A DNA stretch of 64,000 nucleotides from Hamadaea tsunoensis DSM 44101 (GTDB taxonomy: Bacteria > Actinomycetota > Actinomycetes > Mycobacteriales > Micromonosporaceae), in NCBI RefSeq assembly GCF_000428945.1, contig NZ_AUAX01000016.1, forward strand, positions 1 through 64,000, given 5' to 3'. Positions 43,772 to 53,581 of this stretch are shown here, in pieces. The position numbers were made by a program, and so were the translations under genes. Every line of letters begins with the position of its first letter. Position 1 is the first letter of the stretch. Under the pieces are notes generated by a model. That model was given only the letters and a program-made list of their open reading frames with translations, ran no database searches and was not told the DNA's origin.

Positions 43772-44659
43772 TCAGTGGTAGAGGGTGCCGGTGTTGACGA
43801 CCGGCTGGGTGTCGCGGTCGGCGCACAGGACCACCAGCAGGTTCGACACCATCGCCGCCTTGCGCTCCTCGTCGAGGTCCACGATGGAGTCCTCGGACAG
43901 CTTGGTGAGGGCCATGTCCACCATGCCGACCGCGCCCTCGACGATCCGCTGCCGGGCCGCGACGACCGCGTTGGCCTGCTGGCGGCGCAGCATCGCCTGG
44001 GCGATCTCCGGCGCGTACGCGAGGTGGGACAGGCGGGCCTCGATGACCGTGACGCCGGCGGCGGCGACCCGCAGGCCGAGTTCCTCGGCGAGCTTCTGGG
44101 TGATCTCGTCGGCGCTGTCGCGCAGCGAGGTCTGGCCCGCCTCGTGGGCGTCGTAGGGGTAGGTGTTGGCGATGTGCCGCACGGCCGTCTCGGCCTGGAT
44201 GGCGACGAACGCCTCGAACTCGTCGACCTCGAAGACCGCCTTGGCGGTGTCGGTCACCTGCCAGACCACGACCGCCGCGAGCTCGATCGGGTTGCCGTCG
44301 GCGTCGTTGACCTTGGTGACCGGCGTCTGGTGGTTGCGGATCCGGGTCGAGGTCTGCCGCCGGGTCGTGAACGGGTTCACCCAGCGCAGCCCCGTACGCC
44401 GGACGGTGCCCGTGTACCGCCCGAGCAGCTGGATCACCCGGGCCTGGCCGGGCGAGACCGGGGTCAGCCCGACCAGCACGATCACGGTGACGACGATGAG
44501 CGCGATGCCTGCGACGACGGCCGCGTCCTTCCCGGTGCTCAGCAGGAAGCCCGCCCCGATCAGCACGGCGATCCCGGCGAACAGCACGGGCAGGCCCGGC
44601 AGGCCGTCGGTCCGCCGTTCGGTGTAGGTGGTGGCTTCGGCGTACGCGCCCTCGGTCAT
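43772..44659 (-). CDS. SPFH/band-7 membrane protein
   Basis: 295 aa. Two N-terminal transmembrane segments ([16 protein letters not shown] and [18 protein letters not shown]) then the SPFH domain: [47 protein letters not shown] and [21 protein letters not shown] with [19 protein letters not shown] coiled helix. A cytoplasmic, oligomerising membrane scaffold of flotillin/stomatin type. Operon with the downstream ribbon-helix-helix gene; divergent from the ABC genes. Confidence 0.92.
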   Translation of the reverse strand: MTEGAYAEATTYTERRTDGLPGLPVLFAGIAVLIGAGFLLSTGKDAAVVAGIALIVVTVIVLVGLTPVSPGQARVIQLLGRYTGTVRRTGLRWVNPFTTRRQTSTRIRNHQTPVTKVNDADGNPIELAAVVVWQVTDTAKAVFEVDEFEAFVAIQAETAVRHIANTYPYDAHEAGQTSLRDSADEITQKLAEELGLRVAAAGVTVIEARLSHLAYAPEIAQAMLRRQQANAVVAARQRIVEGAVGMVDMALTKLSEDSIVDLDEERKAAMVSNLLVVLCADRDTQPVVNTGTLYH

Positions 44660-44715
44660 GACAGCTCCCTTATCGGCATTGCCCTGAAGTCTATCATAGT
44701 GATATCACATTAATC
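44660..44715. promoter_or_regulatory. Divergent promoter region with palindrome
   Basis: AT-rich 56 bp between the SPFH and ABC genes. GTGATATCAC (44699-44708) is a perfect palindrome. On the plus strand no ribosome-binding site precedes ATG 44716, which suggests a leaderless or near-leaderless message. Confidence 0.5.
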
Positions 44716-45657
44716 ATGACCCGGGAACTGCGCCTCGACCGGCTCGCCAAGCGCTACGGCGACACCGTCGCGCTCGACGACCTCACCCTCTCCGTCCGCG
44801 CCGGCGAGATCTTCGGCCTCGTCGGCAGCAACGGCGCCGGGAAGACCACCGCCATGCGGATCGTGCTCGGCGTCCTCGCCGCCGACACGGGCACCGTCAC
44901 GTGGGACGGCCGCCCCGTCGACCTCGACACCCGCCGCCGGATCGGCTACATGCCCGAGGAACGCGGCCTGTACCCGCGGATGCGGGTCGCCGAACAGCTC
45001 ACCTACCTCGCGCGGCTGCACGGGATGGGGGTGGCGCAAGCGCGTACGGCGGTGGACACGTGGACCGCGAAACTCGGCGTCGCCGCCCGCCGCGACGACG
45101 ACGTCATCACCCTCTCGCTGGGCAACCAGCAGCGCGTCCAGCTCGCCGCCGCGCTCGTGCACGACCCCGAGATCCTCGTCCTCGACGAGCCCTTCTCCGG
45201 CCTCGACCCGGTCGCGGTCGAGGTCATGAGCGGGGTGCTGCGCGAGAAGGCCGCCGCCGGCGTACCGGTGATCTTCTCCAGCCACCAGCTGGACCTGGTC
45301 GAACGCCTCTGCAACCGGGTGGGCATCGTGCGCCGGGGCCGCACCGTCGCCGCCGGCACCGTCGACGAGCTGCGCGCCGGCGGCACCGAGGAACTCGTCG
45401 TGCGCGGCGCCGCGCCACCCGGCTGGGCCGCCGGCCTACCCGGCGTCACCGTGCTCGGTCACGAGCACGACCTGACCCGTCTCGCCCTCGCCCCCGGCGC
45501 CGACGACCAGGCCGTCCTCGCCGCCGCGCTCGCCGCCGGGCCCGTGCGCGAGTTCGCCCGCCGCCGGCCGTCGCTCACCGACCTATTCCGCCACATCGTC
45601 TCGATCCAGGAGACCGAGTCTCCGCAGATCAAGTCCCGTCAGGAGGAAGCGGCATGA
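44716..45657 (+). CDS. ABC exporter ATP-binding protein (NatA-like)
   Basis: 313 aa. Walker A GSNGAGKTTAM (residues 36-46), Q-loop IGYMPEERGLYPRM, signature LSLGNQQRVQLAAAL, Walker B ILVLDEPFSGLDP and H-loop SSHQLDLVERLC. A DUF4162-like C-terminal domain follows (VVRGAAPPGWAAGLPGV). The EERGLYPRM motif is typical of the NatA/multidrug subgroup. It powers the permease encoded by the overlapping next gene (ATGA at 45654). Confidence 0.93.
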   Translation: MTRELRLDRLAKRYGDTVALDDLTLSVRAGEIFGLVGSNGAGKTTAMRIVLGVLAADTGTVTWDGRPVDLDTRRRIGYMPEERGLYPRMRVAEQLTYLARLHGMGVAQARTAVDTWTAKLGVAARRDDDVITLSLGNQQRVQLAAALVHDPEILVLDEPFSGLDPVAVEVMSGVLREKAAAGVPVIFSSHQLDLVERLCNRVGIVRRGRTVAAGTVDELRAGGTEELVVRGAAPPGWAAGLPGVTVLGHEHDLTRLALAPGADDQAVLAAALAAGPVREFARRRPSLTDLFRHIVSIQETESPQIKSRQEEAA

Positions 45658-46811
45658 CCGTCTGGCTCATCACCCGCCGCGAGATCGTCACCCGGTTGCG
45701 CTCCAAGGTCCTGCGCATCGCCACCGTCGTCAGCGTCCTCATCCTCGTCGGCATCGCGGTCACCGCGAAGCTCACCGCCGGCGGGCCGTCCGCGCAGGAC
45801 GTCGGTCTCACCCCGGCCGCCGAGGCGCTGGCTGTCCAGCTGGCCGCTCTCCAGCCGGGAGTACGCGTACACAGCGTGGACGAGTCCGCCGGACGGGCCG
45901 AGGTGCTCGACGGGTCGCTCGACGCGCTCGTCACCGCGGCGGGCACCCGCGTCGACGTCGTCGTCAAGACCGACCTGCCCGACGACCTGCGCTCCAGCCT
46001 GCGCCTGCTCGCCCAGCGCGCCACCCTCGACCAGCAGGTACGCGCCCTCGGCGGCGATCCCGCCACAGTGGACGGTGCGATCGCGGGCAGCAGCGTGTCC
46101 GTGACCGCCCTCGCGCCGCGCCGGCAGACGGACCCGCAGCAACTGGCCCTGGGCATCCTGACCAGCGTCCTGGTCTACATGGCGCTGCTGCTCACCGGGC
46201 AGGCCGTGGCCCAGGGCGTCGTCGAGGAGAAGAGCAGCCGCGTCGTCGAGCTGCTGCTGGCCACCGTACGCCCGCGCCAGCTCATGATCGGCAAGGTCCT
46301 CGGCCTCGGCACCGTCGGCCTCGCCCAGGTGGCCGTCATCGCCGCCGCGGGCCTGGCCGCCGGCCTCGCGACGGGTTCGCTGACCCTGCCCGCGCACGCC
46401 GCCCTCGGCAGCGTCCTGTGGCTCGTCGCCTGGTTCCTGCTCGGCTACGCCGCGTACTCGTTCGTCTTCGCGGGCGCGGCCTCCCTCGTCTCGCGCCAGG
46501 AGGACGTCGCCGCGGTCATCACGCCGGTGCTCATGCTCCTCGTCATCGGCTACGTCGTCGGCGTCTCGGTCCTGCCGAGCCACCCCGACTCGGCGCTCGT
46601 CGCGGTGATGTCGATGATCCCGCTGTTCTCCCCCACCCTCATGCCGATCCGCCTCGCCCTCGGCGTGGCACCGGCCTGGCAGGTGGGCGTCGCGCTGGCC
46701 GGGATCATCGCGGCGATCCCGCTGCTGGTCTGGGTGTCGTCGCGGGTCTACCGCAACGCGATCGTCCGCGGCGGCGCCCGCATCCGGCTCGCCGAGGCCT
46801 GGCGGCGCTGA
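45654..46811 (+). CDS. ABC-2 type permease (NatB-like)
   Basis: 385 aa. N-terminal helix after ITRREIVTRLRSKVLRI, a large extracellular domain of about 140 residues (VHSVDESAGRAEVLDGSLDAL), then five membrane segments starting QLALGILTSVLVYMALLLTG, with the SSRVVELLLATVRPRQLMIGKVLG loop characteristic of ABC-2/NatB permeases. Overlaps the ATPase gene by 4 nt. Together they make an exporter, perhaps for Na+ or small drugs; substrate unknown. Confidence 0.92.
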   Translation: MTVWLITRREIVTRLRSKVLRIATVVSVLILVGIAVTAKLTAGGPSAQDVGLTPAAEALAVQLAALQPGVRVHSVDESAGRAEVLDGSLDALVTAAGTRVDVVVKTDLPDDLRSSLRLLAQRATLDQQVRALGGDPATVDGAIAGSSVSVTALAPRRQTDPQQLALGILTSVLVYMALLLTGQAVAQGVVEEKSSRVVELLLATVRPRQLMIGKVLGLGTVGLAQVAVIAAAGLAAGLATGSLTLPAHAALGSVLWLVAWFLLGYAAYSFVFAGAASLVSRQEDVAAVITPVLMLLVIGYVVGVSVLPSHPDSALVAVMSMIPLFSPTLMPIRLALGVAPAWQVGVALAGIIAAIPLLVWVSSRVYRNAIVRGGARIRLAEAWRR

Positions 46812-46885
46812 CGGCACGGCGCCGGGACGCCGGGCGTTGACAGGTGGCGAGGCTGTCCGTACAACTGGCCGGGAGGGGAGGTCCG

Positions 46886-47257
46886 ATGGCCGCGGACGGA
46901 TCCCGGCGGGCGCCGGGAGAGCTGGAAGCGGAGATCCTCGCTGCCCTGTGGGCGTCGACGGTCCCCCGCACGCCGGCGGAGATCCACGCCGAACTCGCCG
47001 ACGACCTCGCGTACAAAACGGTCCACACGATCCTGTCGCGGCTGGCCAAGAAGGGCCGCGTCCGCCGGGTCACCCACGCGGGCCGGCCGGCGTACGCGGC
47101 GGTCGACGACGCCGCCCGCGACGCCGCCCAGCGGATGCGCCGGACACTGGAGTCCTCTCAGGACAGACGGTCGGTGCTGCAGAACTTCGTCGAGGTGCTC
47201 AGCGCCGCCGACGAACGCGAGCTGCGGGAACTGCTCGCCCAGGAGCCACCGGAATGA
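46886..47257 (+). CDS. BlaI/MecI/CopY-type repressor
   Basis: 123 aa; ATG 46886 directly after GGGAGGGGAGG. Winged-helix pattern: ELEAEILAALWASTVPRTPAEIHAEL, LAYKTVHTILSRLAKKGRVRRVTHAGRPAYAAV. The C-terminal dimerisation helices follow. Coupled by ATGA to a metallopeptidase gene, the standard BlaI/BlaR1-like pair in actinomycetes, where the peptidase inactivates the repressor on a cell-wall or redox signal. Confidence 0.92.
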   Translation: MAADGSRRAPGELEAEILAALWASTVPRTPAEIHAELADDLAYKTVHTILSRLAKKGRVRRVTHAGRPAYAAVDDAARDAAQRMRRTLESSQDRRSVLQNFVEVLSAADERELRELLAQEPPE

Positions 47258-48117
47258 GGCTGCTGTACCTGCCCGTGCTGGTCGCCGCGGTCATCCCGGT
47301 CCTCGCCCGCTGGCTGGTCCGGCGGGTACCACCACGGCCCGCGCTCTGGTGGATCACCGGATGCTGCGTGGTGGTCGCGGCGACCACGCTGTGGTCGGCG
47401 GTCGTGCTCGCCGGCAGCCTCGCCGAGGATCTCGGGGCCGAGCGTCCCGGCGACGCCGAACCGGTCCTGGACGCCGAGGCCATCGCCGGTCTCGTCGCGC
47501 TCACCGCCGCCGTCGCGCTGTCCGCCTGGTCGCTGACCGTGTCCGCGCTCCGCCGGCGGCGGGTCGCCCGCGAACTGTCCGGCCGGGCGGGCACCCTCGT
47601 GGTCTTCCCGCTTCCCGACGCGTACGCCTTCTGCGTACCGGGCCGGCCGGGCCGGATCGTCGTGACACAGGGAATGCTGCAGGCGTTGTCCGCTCGGCAG
47701 CGGCGCGTGCTCCTCGCGCACGAGCGGGCGCACCTGCGGTTCGGGCACCACGCGTTCCGGTTGGCGACCACCGTCGCGGCGGCCGTCAACCCGCTGCTGC
47801 GGCCGGTCCGGCCGATCGTGGCGTACCTGTGTGAACGCTGCGCCGACGAGTACGCCTCGACGGCGGTCGGCGACCGGCGGCTGTCGGCGAGTTCGCTCGC
47901 GGCGGCGGCGCTGGCCGCGAGTGCGACACCGGCGGGCCTGCCGGGCTTCCACGACCTGGGCGTGGTGGACCGGGTGCGGGCGCTGCTGGCGCCGCTGCCG
48001 GCGACGCGACCGCTGCTGCTGACAGCCGCGGCGGTCGGCGGGACGGCGGCGCTGGTGGCGGCCGATGCCCGGGCGACCGCGGCCCTGATCGGCTTCCTGA
48101 CCGGGTGCGGCTGCTGA
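47254..48117 (+). CDS. M56-type (BlaR1-like) membrane metallopeptidase
   Basis: 287 aa. Helix 1 at the start (LLYLPVLVAAVIPVLARWL), further helices near residues 30-50 and 80-100, then the cytoplasmic zinc site HERAHLRFGHH (HExxH, about residue 155) with CERCADEYA as likely third ligand region, and two C-terminal helices. No penicillin-sensor domain, so the trigger is intramembrane or unknown. Partner of the preceding repressor. Confidence 0.9.
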   Translation: MRLLYLPVLVAAVIPVLARWLVRRVPPRPALWWITGCCVVVAATTLWSAVVLAGSLAEDLGAERPGDAEPVLDAEAIAGLVALTAAVALSAWSLTVSALRRRRVARELSGRAGTLVVFPLPDAYAFCVPGRPGRIVVTQGMLQALSARQRRVLLAHERAHLRFGHHAFRLATTVAAAVNPLLRPVRPIVAYLCERCADEYASTAVGDRRLSASSLAAAALAASATPAGLPGFHDLGVVDRVRALLAPLPATRPLLLTAAAVGGTAALVAADARATAALIGFLTGCGC

Positions 48118-48174
48118 GAGGCGGCCGGGCCGGAGGCGCGCCGTATGGCCACACCCCCGGCCGGTGGTGACCGG

Positions 48175-50076
48175 TCAGGACACGTTCAGCGACGTGTCGT
48201 CGACGACGAACGACGTCTGCAGCGAGGCGTCCTCGGCTCCGAGGAACTTCACGGTGATCGTGTGCCCCGCGTACGCGGTGCCGAGGCTGAACGAGCGCAG
48301 CGTGTAGCCGCTCGCCTTGTTCAGGTTCGAGTAGGTGGCCAGCGTGGTGGTCGTGGAGCCGTCGATGACCTGCACCTTCAGCGTGTCGAACGCCGTGGTG
48401 GTGGTCGTCTCCGCGGTGTCGATGTGCAGATAGAACGCCAGGCTGTAGGTGGTGCAGCCGGCCGGCAGCGCGACCGCCTGGGTCAGCGTGTCGGTGTGCG
48501 TGCTCCCGTACCCGTTGAGCCAGGCCTCCCAGGAACCGCCGTGCGCGGGCTCGGAGGTCGAGCTGCTGCTGATCACGCCGGAGGTCGCCGTCCAGGGCGA
48601 GGCCGAGCCGGTCTCGAAGCCCGGGTTGCCGAGCTTCTGGCCGGGGCTGCCGCAGGAGCCCGGCGTGGTGATGGTCCACGTGAACGTGGCGCTGCCGGAC
48701 AGGTGCATCGGCGTGGTGCTGTCGGTGGCGGTGGCCGTGACGGTGTAGGTACCGGTGGTCGTGGGCGTGCCGGAGATGACGCCGCTGGTGGAGTTGATGG
48801 TCAGGCCGGGCGGCAGGCCGGTCGCCGACCACGTGTACGGGGTGACGCCGCCGGACGCGGTCAGCGTGAGGCTGGTCGCCGTGCCGGTCTGGCCGGACCG
48901 GCTACCGGGGTTGGCCACGGTCACGCTGCCGGTGCCGCCCCCGCCGACGATCGCGTGGCTGATCTCGCACTGGCCGTTGCCGCCGTTGGTGTCGTTGGAC
49001 CAGGTGCCCTGCTCGGTGTAGGAGCCGTTGCCCATCGCGACGTTGGCCGCGCCGCCCTGCGTACCGGGGTTGCGCCAGGCGCACTTGTCGGCGTTCTCCT
49101 CGCCCGAGCTGTCGGTCCAGCCGCCCGCGGGGTTCTGGTCGGTGATGGTCTCGGAGTACTCGTGCCCCTCGACCATCGTGTACCCGTCCAGGGTTCCGGC
49201 CGAGCCGGAGTTGACGAAGTTCTGGCCGCAGCTGGTGCCGAGGTCCATCACGTACGGCATGTTGGTGAACGCGATGTCGCCGTAGGGCGAGCTGGCGGCG
49301 CCGCCGGTGAGCGTGCTGTCGCCGTTCCAGTCGTGCCAGGCGCACCAGCCCGCCGAGGAGCTCCAGCTGTCGGGGTGGTAGCCGTGGGCGGAGAGGATCA
49401 CGTACTGGGTGAGGCGGTTGGACGCCGCGGTCGTGTTGCCGAAGTGCCCGGCCGCGTTGACCGCCTCGACGGCGATCTGGTGGCCGGTGGTCGTCGTGGC
49501 GACGGAGCTGTTGTCGTACCAGACGCCCGCGAGCGCGCCGCCGGTCGGGTAGCCGACGTGCGGGTTGCCCGCCGAGCAGGTCTGCGATCCGGTGGTGGTG
49601 CCGTCGCAGTACTGGGTCATCACCCCGGACCACAGCTCGCCGCCGGTGCCCAGTCCCTTGAACATCTGCTGGAGGCGGGGCGCGCCGCCGGACGCGTCGG
49701 CCGAGAAGGTCAGATTGCCGTTGGCGTCGGTACTCGACGTGCCCCAGCCCGAGCCCCAGAAGACCAGGTAGACCTTGGGAGCACCGGTGGTGACGCCGAT
49801 GCCGTCCACGCCGCCGCCGTAGTTGAGGTTGGCCGCCGAGGCCAGGGCGCTGCCGTTCTGCGCCCGCCACTGGTCCATCCGCGTCTTGTTCTCGCGGGTG
49901 GGTACCGCTCCGTGCCGGTAGGGGTGCTGGTAGCCGGGCGCGTACGGGTTCGCCGTTCCGGTGGCGGCGTGCGCGGTCGCGGCGAGCGCCTGCGATCCGG
50001 CGAGGGCGAGTACGCCGGCGGCCGCCAGCACGGCGGCGCGACCGACCCAGCCGCGGATGCGCTGTGATTGCCTCAT
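48175..50076 (-). CDS. Secreted HEYSET protein with Ig-like and C-terminal beta domains
   Basis: 633 aa, signal peptide 1-38 ([27 protein letters not shown] type). Core domain (about 75-380): [45 protein letters not shown], then [20 protein letters not shown] and [17 protein letters not shown] followed by a distal Glu/Asp looks like a zinc site, so a metalloprotease-like activity is possible. A putative Ig domain ([19 protein letters not shown]) and a carbohydrate-binding-like module ([19 protein letters not shown]) follow. Paralog of the gene at 50314; the extra domains are unique here. Confidence 0.75.
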   Translation of the reverse strand: MRQSQRIRGWVGRAAVLAAAGVLALAGSQALAATAHAATGTANPYAPGYQHPYRHGAVPTRENKTRMDQWRAQNGSALASAANLNYGGGVDGIGVTTGAPKVYLVFWGSGWGTSSTDANGNLTFSADASGGAPRLQQMFKGLGTGGELWSGVMTQYCDGTTTGSQTCSAGNPHVGYPTGGALAGVWYDNSSVATTTTGHQIAVEAVNAAGHFGNTTAASNRLTQYVILSAHGYHPDSWSSSAGWCAWHDWNGDSTLTGGAASSPYGDIAFTNMPYVMDLGTSCGQNFVNSGSAGTLDGYTMVEGHEYSETITDQNPAGGWTDSSGEENADKCAWRNPGTQGGAANVAMGNGSYTEQGTWSNDTNGGNGQCEISHAIVGGGGTGSVTVANPGSRSGQTGTATSLTLTASGGVTPYTWSATGLPPGLTINSTSGVISGTPTTTGTYTVTATATDSTTPMHLSGSATFTWTITTPGSCGSPGQKLGNPGFETGSASPWTATSGVISSSSTSEPAHGGSWEAWLNGYGSTHTDTLTQAVALPAGCTTYSLAFYLHIDTAETTTTTAFDTLKVQVIDGSTTTTLATYSNLNKASGYTLRSFSLGTAYAGHTITVKFLGAEDASLQTSFVVDDTSLNVS

Positions 50077-50251
50077 CGTTGTCCCTTCTGGCCGATGGCC
50101 GGCCCGGCCGGTACGCGCGGGCCGTCCAGGGGTGAGCCACTCTTGGTGGAATCGGCGGAAGCTTATAAATCTGCATACATTAATGTCAAGACATCGATGC
50201 TGCTCAGAGCATTAGATTCCTACACGATGTAAGACAGACAAGACGAACGAC

Positions 50252-50278
50252 GGGGGCGCACGCCGAGCGCGCGCCCCC
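50252..50278 (-). terminator. Terminator after the second HEYSET gene
   Basis: GGGGGCGC (50252-50259) pairs with GCGCCCCC (50271-50278), 36 nt past the stop on the minus strand. Confidence 0.6.
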
Positions 50279-50313
50279 GCCCCGTCCCCCAGGAAGGGTC
50301 TGCGGTGCAGCCG

Positions 50314-51375
50314 TCAGGACACGATCGCGTGCGAGATCCGGCAGTTGGCCGAGTCGTTGGACCACGTGCCCTGCATGGCGAACGAACCGGTGGAGAAGCT
50401 CACGTTCTGCGCGCCGCCGGTGCCGCCCACGCCGTTCCAGGCGCACTTGTCGGCGTTCTCCGAACCCCGGCTGTCGGTCCAGCCGCCCGCGGGGTTCTGG
50501 TCGGTGATGGTCTCGGAGTACTCGTGCCCCATCACGATCGTCACACCGTCGAGCGTGCCCGCCGCGCCGGAGTTGACGTAGTTCTGCCCGCAGCTCGTGC
50601 CGAGGTCCGTGACGTAGGGCGCGTTGGTGAAGGCGATGTCCCCATAGGACGAAGGCGAGCCGACGTACGGGTCGCCGTTGTAGTCGTGCCACGCGCAGAA
50701 CTGGCCGGAGGGGCCGAATCCGTCCGGGTGCGTACCGGTCGGCGACACGATCACGTACTGGGCGTTGCGGTTCGCCGCGGCCGTCGTGTTGCCGAAGTGG
50801 CCCGCGGCGCGTACGGCCTCGTCACCGAGCTGCCGGGCGGTCGCCGTACCGGGCGACGCGGCCGAGGTGTCCACCCAGACGCCGGCCAGCGCGTTGCTCG
50901 TCGGGTACGCGACGTGCGCGGTTCCGCTCGCGCAGGTCTGCGAACCCTTCGCGACGCCCTCGCAGTACTGGGTCATGACACCCGACCACAGCTCGCCGTT
51001 CGTGCCCAGCCCCTTGTACATGGCCTGCAACCGCGGTGCCATGCCCTTCGGATCGCCGGACAGCGTCACGTAGCCGTTCGCGTCGGTCCCCGCCGTGCCC
51101 CACTGGGAACCGTAGAACACCACGTAGACCCTGGGCGAGCCGGTCGTCACACCGATGCCGTCGACACCGCCGCCATAGGACAGGTTGTTGCGATTGGGCC
51201 GAGCGGCCGCGGCCGCGTGCGCGTGCGTCGGGTAGGACCGGCCGCCGAAGGGATGCGGCTTGCCCGCGTACTCGTTCGCCGAGGCGCCGGGGGACGCGAG
51301 GAAGGTCAGGGCGGCGGCGAGGGCGAGGCCGGTGACGGCACCAGCGCGGATCGCGCGCCCGGGGGAAAGGTGCAT
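50314..51375 (-). CDS. Secreted HEYSET protein, single-domain paralog
   Basis: 353 aa from ATG 51375, signal peptide ending GASA (about residue 33). It consists of the same core as the neighbour: [80 protein letters not shown] and [13 protein letters not shown]. Roughly two thirds of the core residues match the 48175 gene, so they arose by duplication. It lacks the Ig and C-terminal modules. Extracellular; function unknown. Confidence 0.75.
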   Translation of the reverse strand: MHLSPGRAIRAGAVTGLALAAALTFLASPGASANEYAGKPHPFGGRSYPTHAHAAAAARPNRNNLSYGGGVDGIGVTTGSPRVYVVFYGSQWGTAGTDANGYVTLSGDPKGMAPRLQAMYKGLGTNGELWSGVMTQYCEGVAKGSQTCASGTAHVAYPTSNALAGVWVDTSAASPGTATARQLGDEAVRAAGHFGNTTAAANRNAQYVIVSPTGTHPDGFGPSGQFCAWHDYNGDPYVGSPSSYGDIAFTNAPYVTDLGTSCGQNYVNSGAAGTLDGVTIVMGHEYSETITDQNPAGGWTDSRGSENADKCAWNGVGGTGGAQNVSFSTGSFAMQGTWSNDSANCRISHAIVS

Positions 51376-51443
51376 GGGGATCCTCTCGTGAGGGGTCGGC
51401 GGCACACGGGCGCCCAGGGGTGCTCGACACCCGCGGCCGGCTG

Positions 51444-51471
51444 ACTCATCCGTGTCGATACGCGGATGAGT
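51444..51471. promoter_or_regulatory. Operator-like inverted repeat
   Basis: ACTCATCCG (51444-51452) and CGGATGAGT (51463-51471) lie in the gap between the divergent HEYSET and acetyltransferase genes, 69 nt upstream of the HEYSET start. Confidence 0.45.
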
Positions 51472-51648
51472 GCGCTCACGATACGCCCGACGACGACCGC
51501 AGCGGAAGCCCTGGAATCGACTGATTTCCCTGCTGAAAACAATGGAGGTCTTACTTCATGTAGGACAATCGCCGTACGCTCGCCGAGCCCGGGCGGCGGA
51601 CCCGAAATCCTGTTGGCCCGCAGCACCTCCCTGGCTAACCTGCGTGGC

Positions 51649-52560
51649 ATGAGCACCTACCCCGCCGGCGGCCTGACCTTGGAATTCCTGGCCGATCCGA
51701 CCGCGTTCCTCGCCGCGGCCGGTGAGCACCTGGCCGCCGAACCGGTTCTCAGCACGGTCGTCACCACCGTCGCCCGGCGCTCGGTCACCCGTGTCGAACA
51801 GGGCGTACCGTTGCCGGAGCGCGATTGGTGGCTGGTCGTCCGCGACGCCCGCGGGACGATCGTCGGCGCCGGTATGCGTACCGCGCCGTTCGTGCCCTAT
51901 CCGATGTTCCTGCTGCCGATGCCCGACGAGGCCGCGGTCGGCCTGGCCCGCGCACTCCACGAGCGCGGCGAGGAGACCCTCGGCGTCAACGGCGCGCTGC
52001 CCGCGGTGCGGCTGTGCGCCGCCGAACTGGCCCGCCTCGACGGCGGCAAGGTCGAGGTGCAGGTCCACACACGACTGTTCGAGCTCGGCGACCTGGTCCC
52101 GCCCGCGCCCGTCCCCGGCGAGCTGCGCCAGGTACGACCGGACCAGGTCGACCTGGTGCAGAGCTGGCTCGAAGCGTTCCACCACGACGCCGACGAGCAG
52201 GCCGGGCGGCCGACCGATGCCGCATCCGACGAAATGCCCGACCGCGACGAGACGGCCCGCCGTATCGAGTCCGGCAACCTGTGGTTCTGGGTCGACGCGG
52301 CCGGCGTACCCGTGCACGTCACCGGCGTGACGACACCGGCCTTCGGCGTCGCCCGGATCGGCCCGGTCTACACGCCCCCGGCCCAGCGGGGCAACGGCTG
52401 GGCGAGCGCCGCCGTCGCGGAGGCGTCCCGCCGCCTGCAAGCGGACGGGGTCCGGGCCTGCCTGTTCACGGACCAGGCGAACCCGACGTCGAACAAGATC
52501 TACACGGCGCTCGGCTACCGTCCCGTCGTCGACATGGCCAACCTGCGCATCGCCTCCTGA
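51649..52560 (+). CDS. GNAT-family acetyltransferase
   Basis: 303 aa from ATG 51649. The C-terminal GNAT core is clear: VHVTGVTTPAFGVARIGPVYTPPAQRGNGWASAAVAEASRRL (acetyl-CoA loop QRGNGWAS) and ACLFTDQANPTSNKIYTALGYRPV. The N-terminal 130 residues form a second, degenerate GNAT-like half (WWLVVRDARGTIVGAGMRT). Substrate unknown. The long 5' region from 51376 contains the operator-like repeat. Confidence 0.88.
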   Translation: MSTYPAGGLTLEFLADPTAFLAAAGEHLAAEPVLSTVVTTVARRSVTRVEQGVPLPERDWWLVVRDARGTIVGAGMRTAPFVPYPMFLLPMPDEAAVGLARALHERGEETLGVNGALPAVRLCAAELARLDGGKVEVQVHTRLFELGDLVPPAPVPGELRQVRPDQVDLVQSWLEAFHHDADEQAGRPTDAASDEMPDRDETARRIESGNLWFWVDAAGVPVHVTGVTTPAFGVARIGPVYTPPAQRGNGWASAAVAEASRRLQADGVRACLFTDQANPTSNKIYTALGYRPVVDMANLRIAS

Positions 52561-52622
52561 CCGTCACGTGCGTCGAGGTACTCTCGCGCGACCCGCTCTC
52601 CTGACGACGGATCGAGGACGTC

Positions 52623-53117
52623 ATGGGTTATGACCTGCAGGCGGTCATCGCGCCGGCGGCGCTGCTGCGCAGCGTGGCCGACCCGGCGGCGGGCATGCAT
52701 GTCGTCGACCTCTCCCAGGGCTTCGCGCTGATGCCGATGACGGCGGAGTTCCACGACCGCGTGACGGTCCTGGACGGCGACAGTCTCGGGTTCTGGCTCC
52801 TGCCCGGCGACTTCGGCGCCACGCTCGCCGACTGGTCCCGGCAAGGCCCGGTGATCTACGCCGAGGCGGACTACTTCGGCGGCGTCGGTTCGCAGTCCGC
52901 CGCCGTCTGGCGGGACGGCACGCTCGGCTTCGGCCCAGTGCACGTCCCCGTCGGTGAAGACTTCCCGCCGGAGGGGTCGCCGATCTCCCGCGCCCTGCGG
53001 TACGCGGGCGTGGACGCCACCGGACACCACGACGAGTTCGAGGCCGTCGGCCTCCGCCGGCACCGGGACAACACGGCCTGGCTGGAAGAGGTCGGCGTCC
53101 TGCCGCCGGAGGACTGA
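52623..53117 (+). CDS. Hypothetical cytoplasmic protein
   Basis: 164 aa. MGYDLQAVIAPAALLRSVADP, GFALMPMTAEFHDRVTVLDG, FWLLPGDFGATLADWSRQGPVIYAEADYFGG and LRYAGVDATGHHDEFEAVGLRRHRDN. No signal peptide, membrane segment or known motif. It reads as a conserved actinomycete protein of unknown function, seen next to regulators; similar proteins are often annotated only as hypothetical. The start is supported by ATCGAGGACGTC upstream, a weak site. Confidence 0.7.
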   Translation: MGYDLQAVIAPAALLRSVADPAAGMHVVDLSQGFALMPMTAEFHDRVTVLDGDSLGFWLLPGDFGATLADWSRQGPVIYAEADYFGGVGSQSAAVWRDGTLGFGPVHVPVGEDFPPEGSPISRALRYAGVDATGHHDEFEAVGLRRHRDNTAWLEEVGVLPPED

Positions 53118-53164
53118 CCTTGCCCCGGATCACGTTTTCACCGGGGGGATGACACGACCCCATA

Positions 53165-53194
53165 CCTAGAACTACTATGTATCGCAGTTCTAGG
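53165..53194. promoter_or_regulatory. PadR operator-like inverted repeat
   Basis: Perfect 9-bp arms CCTAGAACT (53165-53173) and AGTTCTAGG (53186-53194) with a 12-nt spacer, 14 nt before the PadR start. Confidence 0.65.
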
Positions 53195-53208
53195 GTTAGG
53201 CGGCTCCC

Positions 53209-53568
53209 GTGCACATCACGAAAGATCTGGTCGCGGCCTCGGCCACCCCGCTCGTCCTCGGCATCCTCGCCGACGGCGAGAGCTACGGCTACGCGATCCT
53301 CAAGCAGGTCAACGAGCTTTCCGGCGGGCACCTGGAGTGGACCGACGGCCTGCTCTACCCGCTCCTGCACCGGCTGGAACGGCTAGGGCACGTCGAGTCC
53401 ACCTGGCACAGCCCGCCCGGCGAACGCCGGCGCAAGTACTACCGCATCACCGACCAAGGCCAGGCCGAGCTCGCCGAGCACCGCCGCCAGTGGACCGCGG
53501 TCGTCGACGCGCTGCGCGGGGTCTGGAGTTCCGGCCCCGCACTGCGACCGATCCCCACACTGGCATGA
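53209..53568 (+). CDS. PadR-family transcriptional regulator
   Basis: 119 aa from GTG 53209. PadR winged helix: ASATPLVLGILADGESYGYAIL, GHLEWTDGLLYPLLHRLERLGHVESTW and GERRRKYYRITDQGQAELAEH. Likely binds the CCTAGAACT repeat upstream and represses itself and the membrane protein gene that follows 13 nt later. PadR genes next to permease-prefix proteins often answer antimicrobials or membrane stress. Confidence 0.93.
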   Translation: MHITKDLVAASATPLVLGILADGESYGYAILKQVNELSGGHLEWTDGLLYPLLHRLERLGHVESTWHSPPGERRRKYYRITDQGQAELAEHRRQWTAVVDALRGVWSSGPALRPIPTLA

Positions 53569-53581
53569 AAGGCGTGACCCG

